This document shows positions 7,462 through 15,493 of a stretch of DNA of 33,577 bases, piece by piece. This DNA comes from Limosilactobacillus alvi (GTDB taxonomy: Bacteria > Bacillota > Bacilli > Lactobacillales > Lactobacillaceae), in NCBI RefSeq assembly GCF_016900115.1, contig NZ_JACJJQ010000022.1:1-33577 (forward strand), given 5' to 3'. The notes beneath the pieces were generated by a model. It did not search any database and was not told the DNA's origin. It saw nothing but the letters and a program-made list of their open reading frames with translations. Every line of letters begins with the position of its first letter. The first letter of the stretch is position 1. Made by a program: the position numbers and the translations under genes.

Positions 7462-7544
7462 GGAGGAGTAGCGAAGTCTGGTTAAACGCGACGGTCTGTA
7501 AAACCGTTCCTTCGGGTTCGGTGGTTCGAATCCACTCTCCTCCA
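7462..7544 (+). tRNA. tRNA-Tyr (GTA), copy 2
   Basis: Same sequence and fold as copy 1: acceptor GGAGGAG/CTCCTCC, anticodon GTA, long variable arm. The sequence before the acceptor (TAACCTCTT) differs from copy 1. Confidence 0.95.
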
Positions 7545-7553
7545 TTTTATTAT

Positions 7554-7625
7554 TGGGCTATAGCCAAGCGGTAAGGCAACGGTTTTTGGTACCGTCATGC
7601 GCTGGTTCGAATCCAGCTAGCCCAA
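7554..7625 (+). tRNA. tRNA-Gln (TTG), copy 2
   Basis: Same sequence as copy 1: acceptor TGGGCTA/TAGCCCA, anticodon TTG, T loop TTCGAAT. Confidence 0.95.
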
Positions 7626-7633
7626 CTGTTAAA

Positions 7634-7659
7634 GTCGTCACTTCGGTGGCGGCTTTTTT
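7634..7659 (+). terminator. Terminator of tRNA unit 2
   Basis: GTCGTCAC pairs with GTGGCGGC around a stable TTCG loop, followed by six T residues. The 221-aa gene starts only 21 bases later with no visible promoter between. Confidence 0.8.
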
Positions 7660-7679
7660 GCATCAAAGGGGAAATTAAG

Positions 7680-8345
7680 ATGGTAAAACAAGGGCAATAT
7701 GCAAAAGCAAGCAAACTGGTTCACCAACGGGATAATTTTAAGAGTAAAAGGCAGAGCCAAAGTCGGGTAATTGATAGCGAACAAGCAGCTGATTTTCTTT
7801 TGGTGCGGTACGCTTTAACAACAAAGCATTCTTTACCAAAGGAATTTCGGGAGACCAACCAGCGTTTCTTACAGGAGTTAACGCCAGGAATTTTAGCGAA
7901 CGGGGAAGTTGGTCAAGCTTTGCAGTCGGTCATTGTAAACGCAAGTAGTCGGGTACCATGGCAATTTTGGGCCCAAGTAAGTTTGACTTGGCCAATGATG
8001 GCAAAGTTTTTAAAACGTGAAGTTCCAGCAATTCCGTTGGCTAACCGGGTATATTTAAAACATCTTCCAAACTTAAGTGAATTGAACCATCTTTTGGCGC
8101 TTCAATTTGCTCATCAAGTTGCTACTTTAACCTTGTTAAAGGGACAGCAAAGTCATCAAAGCCAGCAACTAGCCCAGCAATTAGTTAGCCAATTGGAACA
8201 AGATGGTCAACTAAAGTGGGCGACAATTCAAGCACTATTCGCACCATTTACTTTTCCAATTAACCAGGCCCCTGATGAAGCGACTCTCAGTTGGTTAAGA
8301 CAATTAGTAACTTTTGACCCGGTAAGTTATCGGCTACCAAAATAA
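7680..8345 (+). CDS. Hypothetical protein, 221 aa
   Basis: I do not recognise this protein. It has a basic, Lys/Arg-rich N-terminal 25 residues, then a largely helical soluble body. A Gln-rich stretch occurs near residues 155-175 (GQQSHQSQQLAQQLVSQ). No membrane helix, signal peptide or catalytic motif is visible. A good ribosome site (AAGGGGAAATTAAG) precedes the ATG, and codon use is like that of its neighbours, so the gene looks real. The start lies 21 bases after the U tract of the second tRNA terminator, so it may depend on read-through from the tRNA unit. A basic N-terminus downstream of tRNAs could suggest nucleic-acid binding, but that is only a guess. Confidence 0.75.
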   Translation: MVKQGQYAKASKLVHQRDNFKSKRQSQSRVIDSEQAADFLLVRYALTTKHSLPKEFRETNQRFLQELTPGILANGEVGQALQSVIVNASSRVPWQFWAQVSLTWPMMAKFLKREVPAIPLANRVYLKHLPNLSELNHLLALQFAHQVATLTLLKGQQSHQSQQLAQQLVSQLEQDGQLKWATIQALFAPFTFPINQAPDEATLSWLRQLVTFDPVSYRLPK

Positions 8346-8393
8346 AAATGTGTTATTATTAGCAAGTGATTCTTTATGGAATGGGGTAATAGA

Positions 8394-9101
8394 ATGAAAC
8401 ATTTTTTCACAGTTTTAGGCGGAATGGGAACGTTGGCCACTGAGAGTTATGTTCGGATTTTGGATCAACGGACGCCAACTCATTCCGATCAAGATTATTA
8501 TGATTACATTGTTGTTAACCATGCGACCGTTCCGGATCGGACGACTTGGATTCTTGATCACACCAAGGCTGATCCTCGGCCAGCACTGATCGAAGATATT
8601 AAGCAACAAAGTCTGTTAAAGCCTGACTTTTTTGTTTTAATTTGTAACACAGCGCACTATTTCTTTGATGAATTACAAGCAGCCACTGAAATTCCAATCT
8701 TAAATATGATTGATGAGACGGTAAAGGAAATTTCCCGGATCAAGCCGTCCGCAAAGAAGGTTGGTTTACTGGCAACCCCGGGCACAATTGAATCAGGCTT
8801 ATACGATGGTTACCTTGAAAAGGCGGGGTATGAGGTTATTAGACCAACTCAAGCAATAATTGATGAAACTGAATCGTTAATCTACGATGATATTAAGATT
8901 GCTGGTCATTCAGACGGTCAGAAGTATCATCATTTAGTTCAAACAATGGTGGAAGATATGGGAGCCGACATTGTGGTGCTTGGATGCACGGAACTTTCTT
9001 ATGCCGAAGAGATGAATCCTGAAACTGAGTATCCGGTTGCTGATTCCCAGTCAATTATTGTTGATCGCACAATTGATTTGGCGAAAAAGCAAAAGCAGTA
9101 A
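8394..9101 (+). CDS. racD: Aspartate/glutamate racemase family protein
   Basis: 235-aa PLP-independent amino-acid racemase of the Asp/Glu/hydantoin racemase family, with the two expected catalytic cysteines: C84 in LICNTAH and C198 in VLGCTELS. The N-terminus, after the chosen ATG, reads MKHFFTVLGGMGTLATESY, typical of aspartate racemases of lactobacilli. ATG 8394 is preferred over the in-frame ATG at 8376 because GGGGT lies upstream of it and the family starts there. The enzyme would make D-aspartate, used in the lactobacillal peptidoglycan cross-bridge, though glutamate racemisation or another substrate cannot be excluded. It appears monocistronic; a terminator follows. Confidence 0.85.
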   Translation: MKHFFTVLGGMGTLATESYVRILDQRTPTHSDQDYYDYIVVNHATVPDRTTWILDHTKADPRPALIEDIKQQSLLKPDFFVLICNTAHYFFDELQAATEIPILNMIDETVKEISRIKPSAKKVGLLATPGTIESGLYDGYLEKAGYEVIRPTQAIIDETESLIYDDIKIAGHSDGQKYHHLVQTMVEDMGADIVVLGCTELSYAEEMNPETEYPVADSQSIIVDRTIDLAKKQKQ

Positions 9102-9152
9102 GCTCAGGAGCGCGGTCGTGCTACTTGACCATAATTTTATGTAAAATTCAGA

Positions 9153-9192
9153 GTGGGTGGGGAAATGCAATTTTCTTTCCACCCGCTTTTTT
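9153..9192 (+). terminator. Terminator after the racemase gene
   Basis: GTGGGTGG pairs with CCACCCGC across an AT-rich apical part; six T residues follow directly. Confidence 0.8.
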
Positions 9193-9250
9193 GCTCTCAA
9201 AGTAAAGGTAATTTTCTCATAACTTTTAAATAATTTTGTCCAACCAAAAA

Positions 9251-9293
9251 AATTGGTAGCCCAATTGTTGAAGTGTTAAAATATTACGTAATA
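9251..9293 (+). promoter_or_regulatory. GntR-pncB-nadE promoter with two palindromes
   Basis: A candidate promoter has TTGGTA (9253-9258) and TAAAAT (9277-9282), spacing 18. A perfect dyad AATTGG-TAGC-CCAATT (9251-9266) covers the -35. A perfect 12-bp palindrome, TATTACGTAATA (9282-9293), covers the expected transcription start. The second is the better candidate operator for the GntR-type regulator encoded next; autoregulation is inferred. Confidence 0.55.
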
Positions 9294-9324
9294 CATGGAT
9301 GTAGAGACGAGAGGAGCGGACAAA

Positions 9325-10026
9325 ATGGGATCACCGGTATATATTCAAATTCATAATGAATTACGGGAAAATATCGAAGCGGGAAAATGGCAAATTGGTG
9401 AAAAGATTCCAGCAGAACGAGAACTAGCTGCTCAATTTGGGGTTAGTCGAATGACTTTGCGCCAAGCAATTCAAACTTTAGTTGACGATGGAATCCTTGA
9501 ACGACGCGTGGGAGCCGGAACTTACGTTGCCAACCGTAAAGTACAAGAGAAGATGGCGGGGGTAACGAGTTTTACAGAATTGATGCATACGTTAGGGAAA
9601 GAACCATCTAGTAAGACGATTTCTTATCATTTGACTTTTCCTTCTCAAAACGAAACCGAAACTTTACAATTAAAGCCAAATGAACGGGTCCTGCGGATGG
9701 AGCGAATTCGTTATGGTAATGATGTTCCAATTTGCTATGAAGCAGCCACGGTCCCGGCAAACCTAATTGAGGGTTTTACTAAGGAAGAAATTACGACTTC
9801 TTTCTTTAAAACTTTGGCCGATAAGGCCCATCTCTACCCAGGTCATGCGACCCAAGCGGTTTCAGCAATTAGCGCAACGGAGCGAATTGCTGAATACCTT
9901 GGGATTCGCCGGGGTGATGCATTACTACGAATGAATCAAGTTTCTTACTTGCAAGATGGGCGACCATTTGAATATGTTCACTCACAGTATGTTGGAAACC
10001 GCTTTGAATTTATCCTGGAAAAATAA
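9325..10026 (+). CDS. GntR/HutC-subfamily transcriptional regulator
   Basis: 233-aa regulator with an N-terminal winged helix-turn-helix (about residues 4-70; PAERELAAQFGVSRMTLRQA covers the recognition helix, and RRVGAGTYV the wing). A C-terminal UTRA-type effector domain follows (about residues 92-230, including YEAATVPANLIEG and the closing FEYVHSQYVGNRFEF). ATG 9325 is chosen over the upstream in-frame ATG because AGAGGAG lies eight bases before it. pncB starts 19 bases after the stop, so the regulator is the first gene of a pncB-nadE operon. Effectors of this subfamily are usually sugars, amino acids or phosphorylated metabolites; here an NAD-related ligand is possible but unproven. Confidence 0.88.
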   Translation: MGSPVYIQIHNELRENIEAGKWQIGEKIPAERELAAQFGVSRMTLRQAIQTLVDDGILERRVGAGTYVANRKVQEKMAGVTSFTELMHTLGKEPSSKTISYHLTFPSQNETETLQLKPNERVLRMERIRYGNDVPICYEAATVPANLIEGFTKEEITTSFFKTLADKAHLYPGHATQAVSAISATERIAEYLGIRRGDALLRMNQVSYLQDGRPFEYVHSQYVGNRFEFILEK

Positions 10027-10045
10027 AAAGGGAGCTTTTTAAATT

Positions 10046-11527
10046 ATGAAATACTTAAATCCCGATGACAGTTTAACCTTGCATACGGATGCTTATGAAC
10101 TGACGATGATGCAGACATATTGGCAACAGGGGATCGGCGACCGAAAAGCGGTTTTTGAAGCATTTTTCCGCAAGATGCCATTTAAGAATGGCTATGCTGT
10201 CTTTGCCGGACTAAGCCGGATTATTGAGTATTTAAAGCAACTTCACTTCACGCCAAGTGATATTGCTTATCTCAGGTCAACGGGGATGTTTGATCAGGAC
10301 TTTTTAGATTATTTGGCTAATTTTAAGTTCCAAGGAAACGTCCGCAGTGTGGTTGAAGGGGAATTAGTCTTTAATCACGAACCAATTGTTCAGGTCGAAG
10401 GAAATTTACTTGAGACGACTTTAGTTGAAACGGCAATCTTAAATATTATTAATTTTCAAATTATGATTGCAACAAAGGCTTCCCGAATTAAGTCAGTGGT
10501 CGGTGATCAACTAATTATGGAATTTGGGACCCGACGAGCGCAAGAATTTGATGCTGCCCTCTGGGGAACCCGGGCAGCTTATATCGGGGGCTTTGACGCA
10601 ACTAGTAATGTACGGGCTGGAAAACTCTTTGGCATTCCAATTTCGGGAACTCATGCGCACGCTTTAGTTCAAACATACCGGGATGAATACCAGGCTTTCA
10701 AAGCTTATGCTGAAACGCACCGGGATTGCGTCTTCCTAGTTGATACCTTTGATACCCTTAAAAGTGGGGTCCCAACGGCAATCCGAGTTGCCAAGGAATT
10801 TGGTGACCGGATTAACTTCCAAGGGGTTCGGATTGATAGCGGTGACATGGCGTACCTTTCAAAGAAAATTCGGCAAATGCTTGATGATGCTGGCTTCCCA
10901 AACGCTAAGATCTATGCTTCAAATGATTTAGATGAAAAAACCATCCAAAATCTCAAGATGCAAGGGGCTAAAATTGATGCTTGGGGAATTGGAACCAAAT
11001 TAATTACTTCTTATGATCAACCAACCCTTGGGGCAGTTTATAAACTAGTTTCTGTTGAAAATGAAAATGGTGAAATGGTTGATACAATGAAACTTTCAAA
11101 TAATATCACGAAGGTTTCAACTCCTGGTAAGCACCAAGTTTGGCGGATTACTGACCGGAGTGATGGAAAGAGTGAAGGGGATTATGTGACATTGTTCGAT
11201 GAGGATCCACGACAACTGGATTCCTTATACATGTTTGATCCTCAATTTACCTTCTTGCATAAGACGGTTAAGGACTTCGTTGCCCGACCACTCTTACAAA
11301 ATATTTTTGTGAATGGTGAATTAGTTTATGATGAACCAAGTTTGGATGAGATTAAGCATGCTCATAAAGAACGGCTAGACCGGCTGTGGGAAGAATATAA
11401 ACGGGATTTAAATCCAGAAGTTTACCCGGTTGATCTTTCACAAAAATGTTATGACAATAAGATGGCTTTGATTGCCAGAATTCACGATTATGTAGACAAG
11501 CTTGGGAAGGAAAGCAAAAATGACTAA
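10046..11527 (+). CDS. pncB: Nicotinate phosphoribosyltransferase
   Basis: 493-aa cytosolic enzyme joining nicotinate to PRPP to give nicotinate mononucleotide, the entry step of the Preiss-Handler NAD salvage route. Visible family features: the N-terminal [15 protein letters not shown] (12-26), EFGTRRAQ (159-166), the active-site stretch [11 protein letters not shown] (199-209), and [16 protein letters not shown] further on. Length fits the Gram-positive type. AAGGGAG lies upstream of the ATG. The 3' end overlaps nadE by eight bases, so both are translated from one message. NMN adenylyltransferase (nadD), needed between the two steps, is not in the window. Confidence 0.95.
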   Translation: MKYLNPDDSLTLHTDAYELTMMQTYWQQGIGDRKAVFEAFFRKMPFKNGYAVFAGLSRIIEYLKQLHFTPSDIAYLRSTGMFDQDFLDYLANFKFQGNVRSVVEGELVFNHEPIVQVEGNLLETTLVETAILNIINFQIMIATKASRIKSVVGDQLIMEFGTRRAQEFDAALWGTRAAYIGGFDATSNVRAGKLFGIPISGTHAHALVQTYRDEYQAFKAYAETHRDCVFLVDTFDTLKSGVPTAIRVAKEFGDRINFQGVRIDSGDMAYLSKKIRQMLDDAGFPNAKIYASNDLDEKTIQNLKMQGAKIDAWGIGTKLITSYDQPTLGAVYKLVSVENENGEMVDTMKLSNNITKVSTPGKHQVWRITDRSDGKSEGDYVTLFDEDPRQLDSLYMFDPQFTFLHKTVKDFVARPLLQNIFVNGELVYDEPSLDEIKHAHKERLDRLWEEYKRDLNPEVYPVDLSQKCYDNKMALIARIHDYVDKLGKESKND

Positions 11528-12344
11528 ACAAAGTGAAATTATTGCTACTTTGGGAGTAAAGCCTCAAATTGATCCACAAACTGAAATTGATCAACGAGTT
11601 AAGTTTATTCAAGATTATTTGTTAAAAACCGGTATGAAAACTTTGATCTTGGGAATTTCCGGTGGTCAAGATTCATCGTTAGCAGGACGGCTTTCGCAAC
11701 TCGCGGTGGAGGGCTTGCGAGAGAAAACGGGGGATAGTAATTATCGTTTCATCGCCGTCCGGTTACCATATGGTGAGCAAGCGGATGAAGCGGACGCCAT
11801 GAGTGCAATTAATGATTTTATCCGTCCTGATCAAACAGATCGCGTAAATATTAAACCAGCGACTGACGCGATGATGACGGCGTTAGCAACCGCTGGTGAG
11901 ACAATTTCTGATTTTAACAAGGGTAACATTAAGGCCCGGGAACGGATGATTGTCCAGTATGCCATTGCGAGTGCTCATCACGGTGCGGTTGTTGGAACTG
12001 ATCACGCTGCAGAAGCAGTAACTGGTTTTTATACTAAGTTTGGGGATGGTGGGGCTGACTTAACTCCCTTGACTGGTTTGGATAAGCGACAAGGTCGAGC
12101 ATTGCTTGAAAGGTTAAATGCTCCTGCTCATCTGTACGAAAAGACCCCAACGGCTGATTTGGAAGAAGATCGTCCCGCTTTACCCGATGAACAGGCCTTG
12201 GGGGTAACTTACCAAAATATTGATGACTATTTGGAAGGAAAGTTAGTTGACCAAGCAGTGGCCGAAAAGATTGAAGCTTGGTATCAACGTACCGGCCATA
12301 AACGTCATCTTCCAGTTACACCAAGTGATGATTGGTGGAAGTAA
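11520..12344 (+). CDS. nadE: NH3-dependent NAD synthetase
   Basis: 274-aa ATP-dependent amidase that converts nicotinate adenine dinucleotide to NAD with ammonia. The PP-loop SGGQDSS (47-53) is intact and is followed by the family stretches [21 protein letters not shown] and [20 protein letters not shown]. There is no glutaminase domain, so this is the ammonia-using form. ATG 11520 lies inside the end of pncB and is supported by AAGGAAAG; the open frame farther upstream lacks a start codon of this quality. No terminator is visible after the stop, so transcripts may run into the structured region upstream of tex. Confidence 0.95.
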   Translation: MTKQSEIIATLGVKPQIDPQTEIDQRVKFIQDYLLKTGMKTLILGISGGQDSSLAGRLSQLAVEGLREKTGDSNYRFIAVRLPYGEQADEADAMSAINDFIRPDQTDRVNIKPATDAMMTALATAGETISDFNKGNIKARERMIVQYAIASAHHGAVVGTDHAAEAVTGFYTKFGDGGADLTPLTGLDKRQGRALLERLNAPAHLYEKTPTADLEEDRPALPDEQALGVTYQNIDDYLEGKLVDQAVAEKIEAWYQRTGHKRHLPVTPSDDWWK

Positions 12345-12388
12345 AAAGGTTTTCCCATGTTTGAGGCGGGGCTAAGAATAAAACGCGC

Positions 12389-12510
12389 GTTAAGCTCTAC
12401 ACTTATCCAAAGTACAGCAGAGCCGGATTGCGCTAGATATAATTTGGAATTGTGTAGCTATTAAAGCATATCGCCTAAGTTTTAGATAGTCTTAGGGCGG
12501 TCAGCTTAAC
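12389..12510 (+). ncRNA. Candidate structured RNA upstream of tex (three-way junction)
   Basis: Non-coding block with nested complementarity. GTTAAGCT (12389-12396) pairs with AGCTTAAC (12503-12510). Directly inside, CTACAC (12397-12402) pairs with GTGTAG (12452-12457), and TCCAAA (12406-12411) with TTTGGA (12443-12448). A second arm, CGCCTAAG (12472-12479), pairs with 12491-12499 around one bulged G. All arms are exact apart from that bulge, forming a three-way junction with no U tract. It matches no riboswitch or T-box I can name. It could be a leader of tex, a processed tail of the nadE message, or DNA dyads. Confidence 0.45.
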
Positions 12511-12530
12511 TTGGGGATGAATTTTTGGAA

Positions 12531-12632
12531 GCTAGATTACGCGGAAGATTGCCAAAAACGATGTGATTTAAAAATTTTGGTGAGCGCTTCTCCCGTGTTG
12601 TCGCCGATAATAAAAATTAAACCAAATCTAGC
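12531..12632 (+). other. Second dyad block in the tex leader
   Basis: GCTAGATT (12531-12538) pairs with AATCTAGC (12625-12632). Inside, CCAAAA (12552-12557) pairs with TTTTGG (12575-12580). The tex ribosome site begins about 28 bases after it. With the preceding block it fills almost all of the 327-base gap between nadE and tex, which has no ORF. Confidence 0.4.
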
Positions 12633-12671
12633 ATCAAAATTGCTACCATGGACTAATCTTGAGGGGGAAGT

Positions 12672-14840
12672 ATGGAACAAACAGTCATAAATCAAGTTGC
12701 AAATAATCTATCAAAATATAAAGCCTGGCAAGTTAAAACTGCCCTCCAATTAATGGATGAAGGGAATACGATTCCCTTTATTGCTCGTTATCGGAAGGAA
12801 CGGACGGGGACGCTTGATGAAGTCGCCCTTCAAGAAATCCAAACGACTTATCATAAGGAGAGTGAGCTTTTTGCCCGGAAGCAGACGGTGATTAAGGCAA
12901 TTAAGGAAGCTGCAAAGTTAACGCCAGCTTTGGAAAAGAAAATTAACGAAGCCCAAGATTTAGCAACGGTTGAAGACTTGTACTTACCATTTAAACAGAA
13001 ACGGCAAACAAAGGCGCAAGTCGCAAAGAAACATGGCCTAATGCCACTGGCTAATTGGTTATTAACCTACTCGATGACGGAACCAACTGAAGAAGCAGCT
13101 AAGTATTTGAATGACGATGTCCCAGATGTCGAAGTCGCTTTAGCTGGTGCTCATGAAATTTTAGCTGAAGCCATTAGTGAAATGAGTACTGCGCGAGCTT
13201 GGCTTAGAAGCTATGCCCAAGATCATGGCAAAATTGAAACAACTGTAAAAAAGGATGGACAAGCACTTGATGAAATGGGCGTCTACCAACAGTACTATGA
13301 TTTTAAGATTCCGGTTGCTGAAATGACCTCATACCGGACCTTGGCGATTAACCGGGGAGAAAAAGAAAAGGTTCTCCGGGTAAAATTACTTCTCGATGAA
13401 ACAACGATTAAAAACTATTTTAAATTTAGACTAATTCAAGATCATACAACGAGTCCATCGGCAAAGTTAGTTGAAAAAGCAGCGATGGATGCATATAAAC
13501 GCTTCTTGTTACCGGCCACGGAGCGAGAAATTCGGCGGCAATTAACGGAAGTTGCTAGTGACCAAGCGATCCAGGTCTTTGGTGAAAACTTATACCATCT
13601 ATTAATGCAAGCGCCATTAAAAGGACGGGTGGTATTAGGCTTTGACCCAGCTTATCGGACTGGATGCAAGCTGGCCGTTCTTGATCAACACGGTAAGTTA
13701 TTACAAACCGCAGTTATTTATCCGCATGCGCCAGCGCCAGAAGCGAAACGTGCTGTTGCCGGTCAACAATTAAGGGAATTGATTGAAAAGTATCATGTTG
13801 AAATGATAGCGATTGGAAACGGAACTGCAAGTCGGGAATCAGAACAATTTGTGGCGAATGAATTGAAGAAACTTAGCCGGTCGGTTTACTATGTGATTGT
13901 AAACGAAGCCGGGGCTTCAGTTTATTCAGCAAGTAAGGATGCCAGAGATGAGTTTCCAGATTTGACGGTTGAAAAGCGAAGTGCGATTAGCATTGGTCGA
14001 CGACTGCAAGATCCGTTAGCGGAATTAGTGAAAATTGATCCGCAAGCAATTGGGGTTGGACAATACCAACATGATTTACCAGAAAAAGAACTTGAGGCTG
14101 AACTTAGTACAATTGTTGAACGGGCTGTTAACCGGGTTGGAGTTAATTTAAATACGGCTAGTTACCAACTTTTGACGCATATTTCTGGACTGTCGGGAAT
14201 GATTGCTAAAAATATTGTTAAGTACCGAGATGCGAACGGTGCTTATACCGATCGAAAACAATTACTAAAGGTCAGCCGGCTAGGACCAAAGGCCTATGAA
14301 CAAGCAGCCGGGTTCTTGCGGATTATTGGTGGGGAAAACCCACTAGATAATACTGATGTCCACCCAGAAAGTTATGCTTTGGCAAGTCAATTACTTACAG
14401 CCGCTCAAATTCAACCGGATGACTTAGGAACGGCTGAGGCTAATCGGCGACTACAAAAGTTAGACAAACAACAATTCGTTACTGAAATAGCGGGTCTGCC
14501 AACGATTACCGATGTGATTAATGATCTCATGAAGCCGGGGCGGGACCTCCGCGATACGATGCCGGCACCATTGTTACGACAGGACGTCTTAAAAGTTGAA
14601 GATCTAAAACCGGGGATGGAACTACAAGGAACCGTCCGTAACGTAGTAGATTTTGGCGCTTTTGTTGACATCGGTGTTAAACACGATGGTTTAGTTCACG
14701 TTTCGCGGTTGACCAAGAGGTTTGTTAATGATCCTCGTCAAATTGTGGCTGTTGGGGATATTGTGACCGTTTGGGTTCAATCTGTGGACTTAAAGCGCCA
14801 ACGGATTCAACTGACAATGTTAGGACCGCAAAATGACTAA
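12672..14840 (+). CDS. tex: Tex-family RNA-binding transcription accessory protein
   Basis: 722-aa Tex/YhgF protein. Order of domains: N-terminal helical Tex region (starts near residue 5, with TIPFIARYRKERTGTLDE), a YqgF/RNase H-like domain near residue 316 (VVLGFDPAYRTGCKLAVLD), helix-hairpin-helix repeats near 495-550 (SGLSGMIAKNIVKYRDANG), and a C-terminal S1 RNA-binding domain about residues 640-715 (GTVRNVVDFGAFVDIGVKHD). Length is normal for the family, which binds nucleic acids and affects transcription; its precise role is unsettled. GAGGGGGAAG precedes the ATG. The sprT-like gene overlaps its 3' end by eight bases. Confidence 0.95.
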   Translation: MEQTVINQVANNLSKYKAWQVKTALQLMDEGNTIPFIARYRKERTGTLDEVALQEIQTTYHKESELFARKQTVIKAIKEAAKLTPALEKKINEAQDLATVEDLYLPFKQKRQTKAQVAKKHGLMPLANWLLTYSMTEPTEEAAKYLNDDVPDVEVALAGAHEILAEAISEMSTARAWLRSYAQDHGKIETTVKKDGQALDEMGVYQQYYDFKIPVAEMTSYRTLAINRGEKEKVLRVKLLLDETTIKNYFKFRLIQDHTTSPSAKLVEKAAMDAYKRFLLPATEREIRRQLTEVASDQAIQVFGENLYHLLMQAPLKGRVVLGFDPAYRTGCKLAVLDQHGKLLQTAVIYPHAPAPEAKRAVAGQQLRELIEKYHVEMIAIGNGTASRESEQFVANELKKLSRSVYYVIVNEAGASVYSASKDARDEFPDLTVEKRSAISIGRRLQDPLAELVKIDPQAIGVGQYQHDLPEKELEAELSTIVERAVNRVGVNLNTASYQLLTHISGLSGMIAKNIVKYRDANGAYTDRKQLLKVSRLGPKAYEQAAGFLRIIGGENPLDNTDVHPESYALASQLLTAAQIQPDDLGTAEANRRLQKLDKQQFVTEIAGLPTITDVINDLMKPGRDLRDTMPAPLLRQDVLKVEDLKPGMELQGTVRNVVDFGAFVDIGVKHDGLVHVSRLTKRFVNDPRQIVAVGDIVTVWVQSVDLKRQRIQLTMLGPQND

Positions 14841-15300
14841 TGAAGAACTCCAGCATTTAGCTCAACAGTGGTCCTTAGCGGCGTTTGGAAAGCCTCTTAA
14901 ACACCCGATTATTTTTAACCGCCGTTTAAGGACAACAGGTGGCCGTTATCATTTACAAGACCATCATATTGATATTAACCCCTTGATGTATGAAGAATTT
15001 GATATGGCTAACTTAAAGCGGGTTGTTTTACATGAACTCTGCCACTATCATTTACACTTAGCAAGAAGAGGCTATCGCCACTGCGATGCTGATTTTAAAC
15101 GTTTATTGGCAGCGGTAGGAGGATCGCGTTATGCCCCGGCGACCAGTCGAACGCGGGTAGCAAAACCCCAGTGAATTATTGATTATCAATGTCAACATTG
15201 TGGGGTAATAATTCGGCGAAAACGCCGGTTTAACACTGATCGTTATATTTGTGCCAAATGTGGCGGTAAGTTTTTAATCAAAAAAATCGAAAAGATTTAA
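14833..15300 (+). pseudogene. SprT-like metalloprotease gene split by an in-frame TGA
   Basis: The first 113 codons encode a SprT-like zinc protease domain with HELCH (67-71) and the downstream histidines of HYHLHLARRGYRH. Codon 114 is TGA (15172-15174). The same frame then stays open for 41 codons and encodes a typical SprT zinc ribbon: CQHC (120-123), then RRKRRFNTDRYICAKCGGK with CAKC (140-143), ending at TAA 15300. Read through, the product would be 155 aa, close to the usual SprT-like length. The stop therefore removes the zinc ribbon but leaves the catalytic domain. It may be a nonsense mutation (for example CGA or TGG to TGA), a sequencing error, or a still-active truncated protein. 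Translation is coupled to tex by an 8-nt overlap. Confidence 0.85.
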
Positions 15301-15308
15301 AAAAGGGG

Positions 15309-15337
15309 TTGTCAAACAGGTATTTACTTGATATTAT
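15309..15337 (+). promoter_or_regulatory. tRNA-Leu promoter with flanking inverted repeat
   Basis: TTGTCA (15309-15314), 17-bp spacer, TATTAT (15332-15337). The tRNA starts 13 bases after the -10, so the leader is almost nil. AACAGGTA (15315-15322) and its exact complement TACCTGTT (15340-15347) flank the -10. Confidence 0.7.
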
Positions 15338-15350
15338 ATTACCTGTTGAC

Positions 15351-15436
15351 GCGGCAGTGGCGGAATTGGCAGACGCGCAAGATTAAGGATCTTGTGGTTG
15401 TTTTAGACCGTGGAGGTTCGAATCCTCTTTGCCGCA
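15351..15436 (+). tRNA. tRNA-Leu (AAG)
   Basis: Acceptor GCGGCAG pairs with TTGCCGC (one G-U), discriminator A. Anticodon stem CAAGA/TCTTG holds loop TTAAGGA, anticodon AAG. A long variable arm marks a class II tRNA, and the T arm is GAGG-TTCGAAT-CCTC. CCA is not encoded. A34 would read CUU and, if modified to inosine or by wobble, CUC. Confidence 0.93.
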
Positions 15437-15441
15437 CTACT

Positions 15442-15482
15442 AAGAGCTAGGAAGAAATTTGATTTCTTCCTAGCTCTTTTTT
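15442..15482 (+). terminator. Terminator of tRNA-Leu
   Basis: A perfect 17-bp stem (15442-15458 with 15462-15478) with a 3-nt TTG loop, followed by T residues. Exceptionally strong. Confidence 0.9.
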
Positions 15483-15493
15483 CATCTCCGAAT

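Larger units (their letters stand above)
7088..7659 (+). repeat. Tandem duplication of a promoter-tRNA-Tyr-tRNA-Gln-terminator unit
   Basis: Two direct copies with a period of about 307 bp: roughly 7088-7352 and 7394-7659. The tRNA parts look identical, the promoter and terminator regions are similar but diverged, and the inter-tRNA spacers differ only slightly. Each copy is a full transcription unit. Confidence 0.9.

Noticed and set aside
7155-7625. Prophage or island integration at the duplicated tRNA genes
   Set aside because: No integrase or phage gene is near, and the duplicated unit includes promoter and terminator rather than a tRNA 3' fragment.
12345-12671. T-box or known riboswitch upstream of tex
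   Set aside because: No T-box antiterminator signature, no terminator and no adjacent synthetase or transport gene were found, so I keep it only as an unnamed structured region.
15442-15482. Long perfect hairpin after tRNA-Leu as an IS remnant or attachment site
   Set aside because: Its U tract and position after the tRNA fit an ordinary strong terminator.
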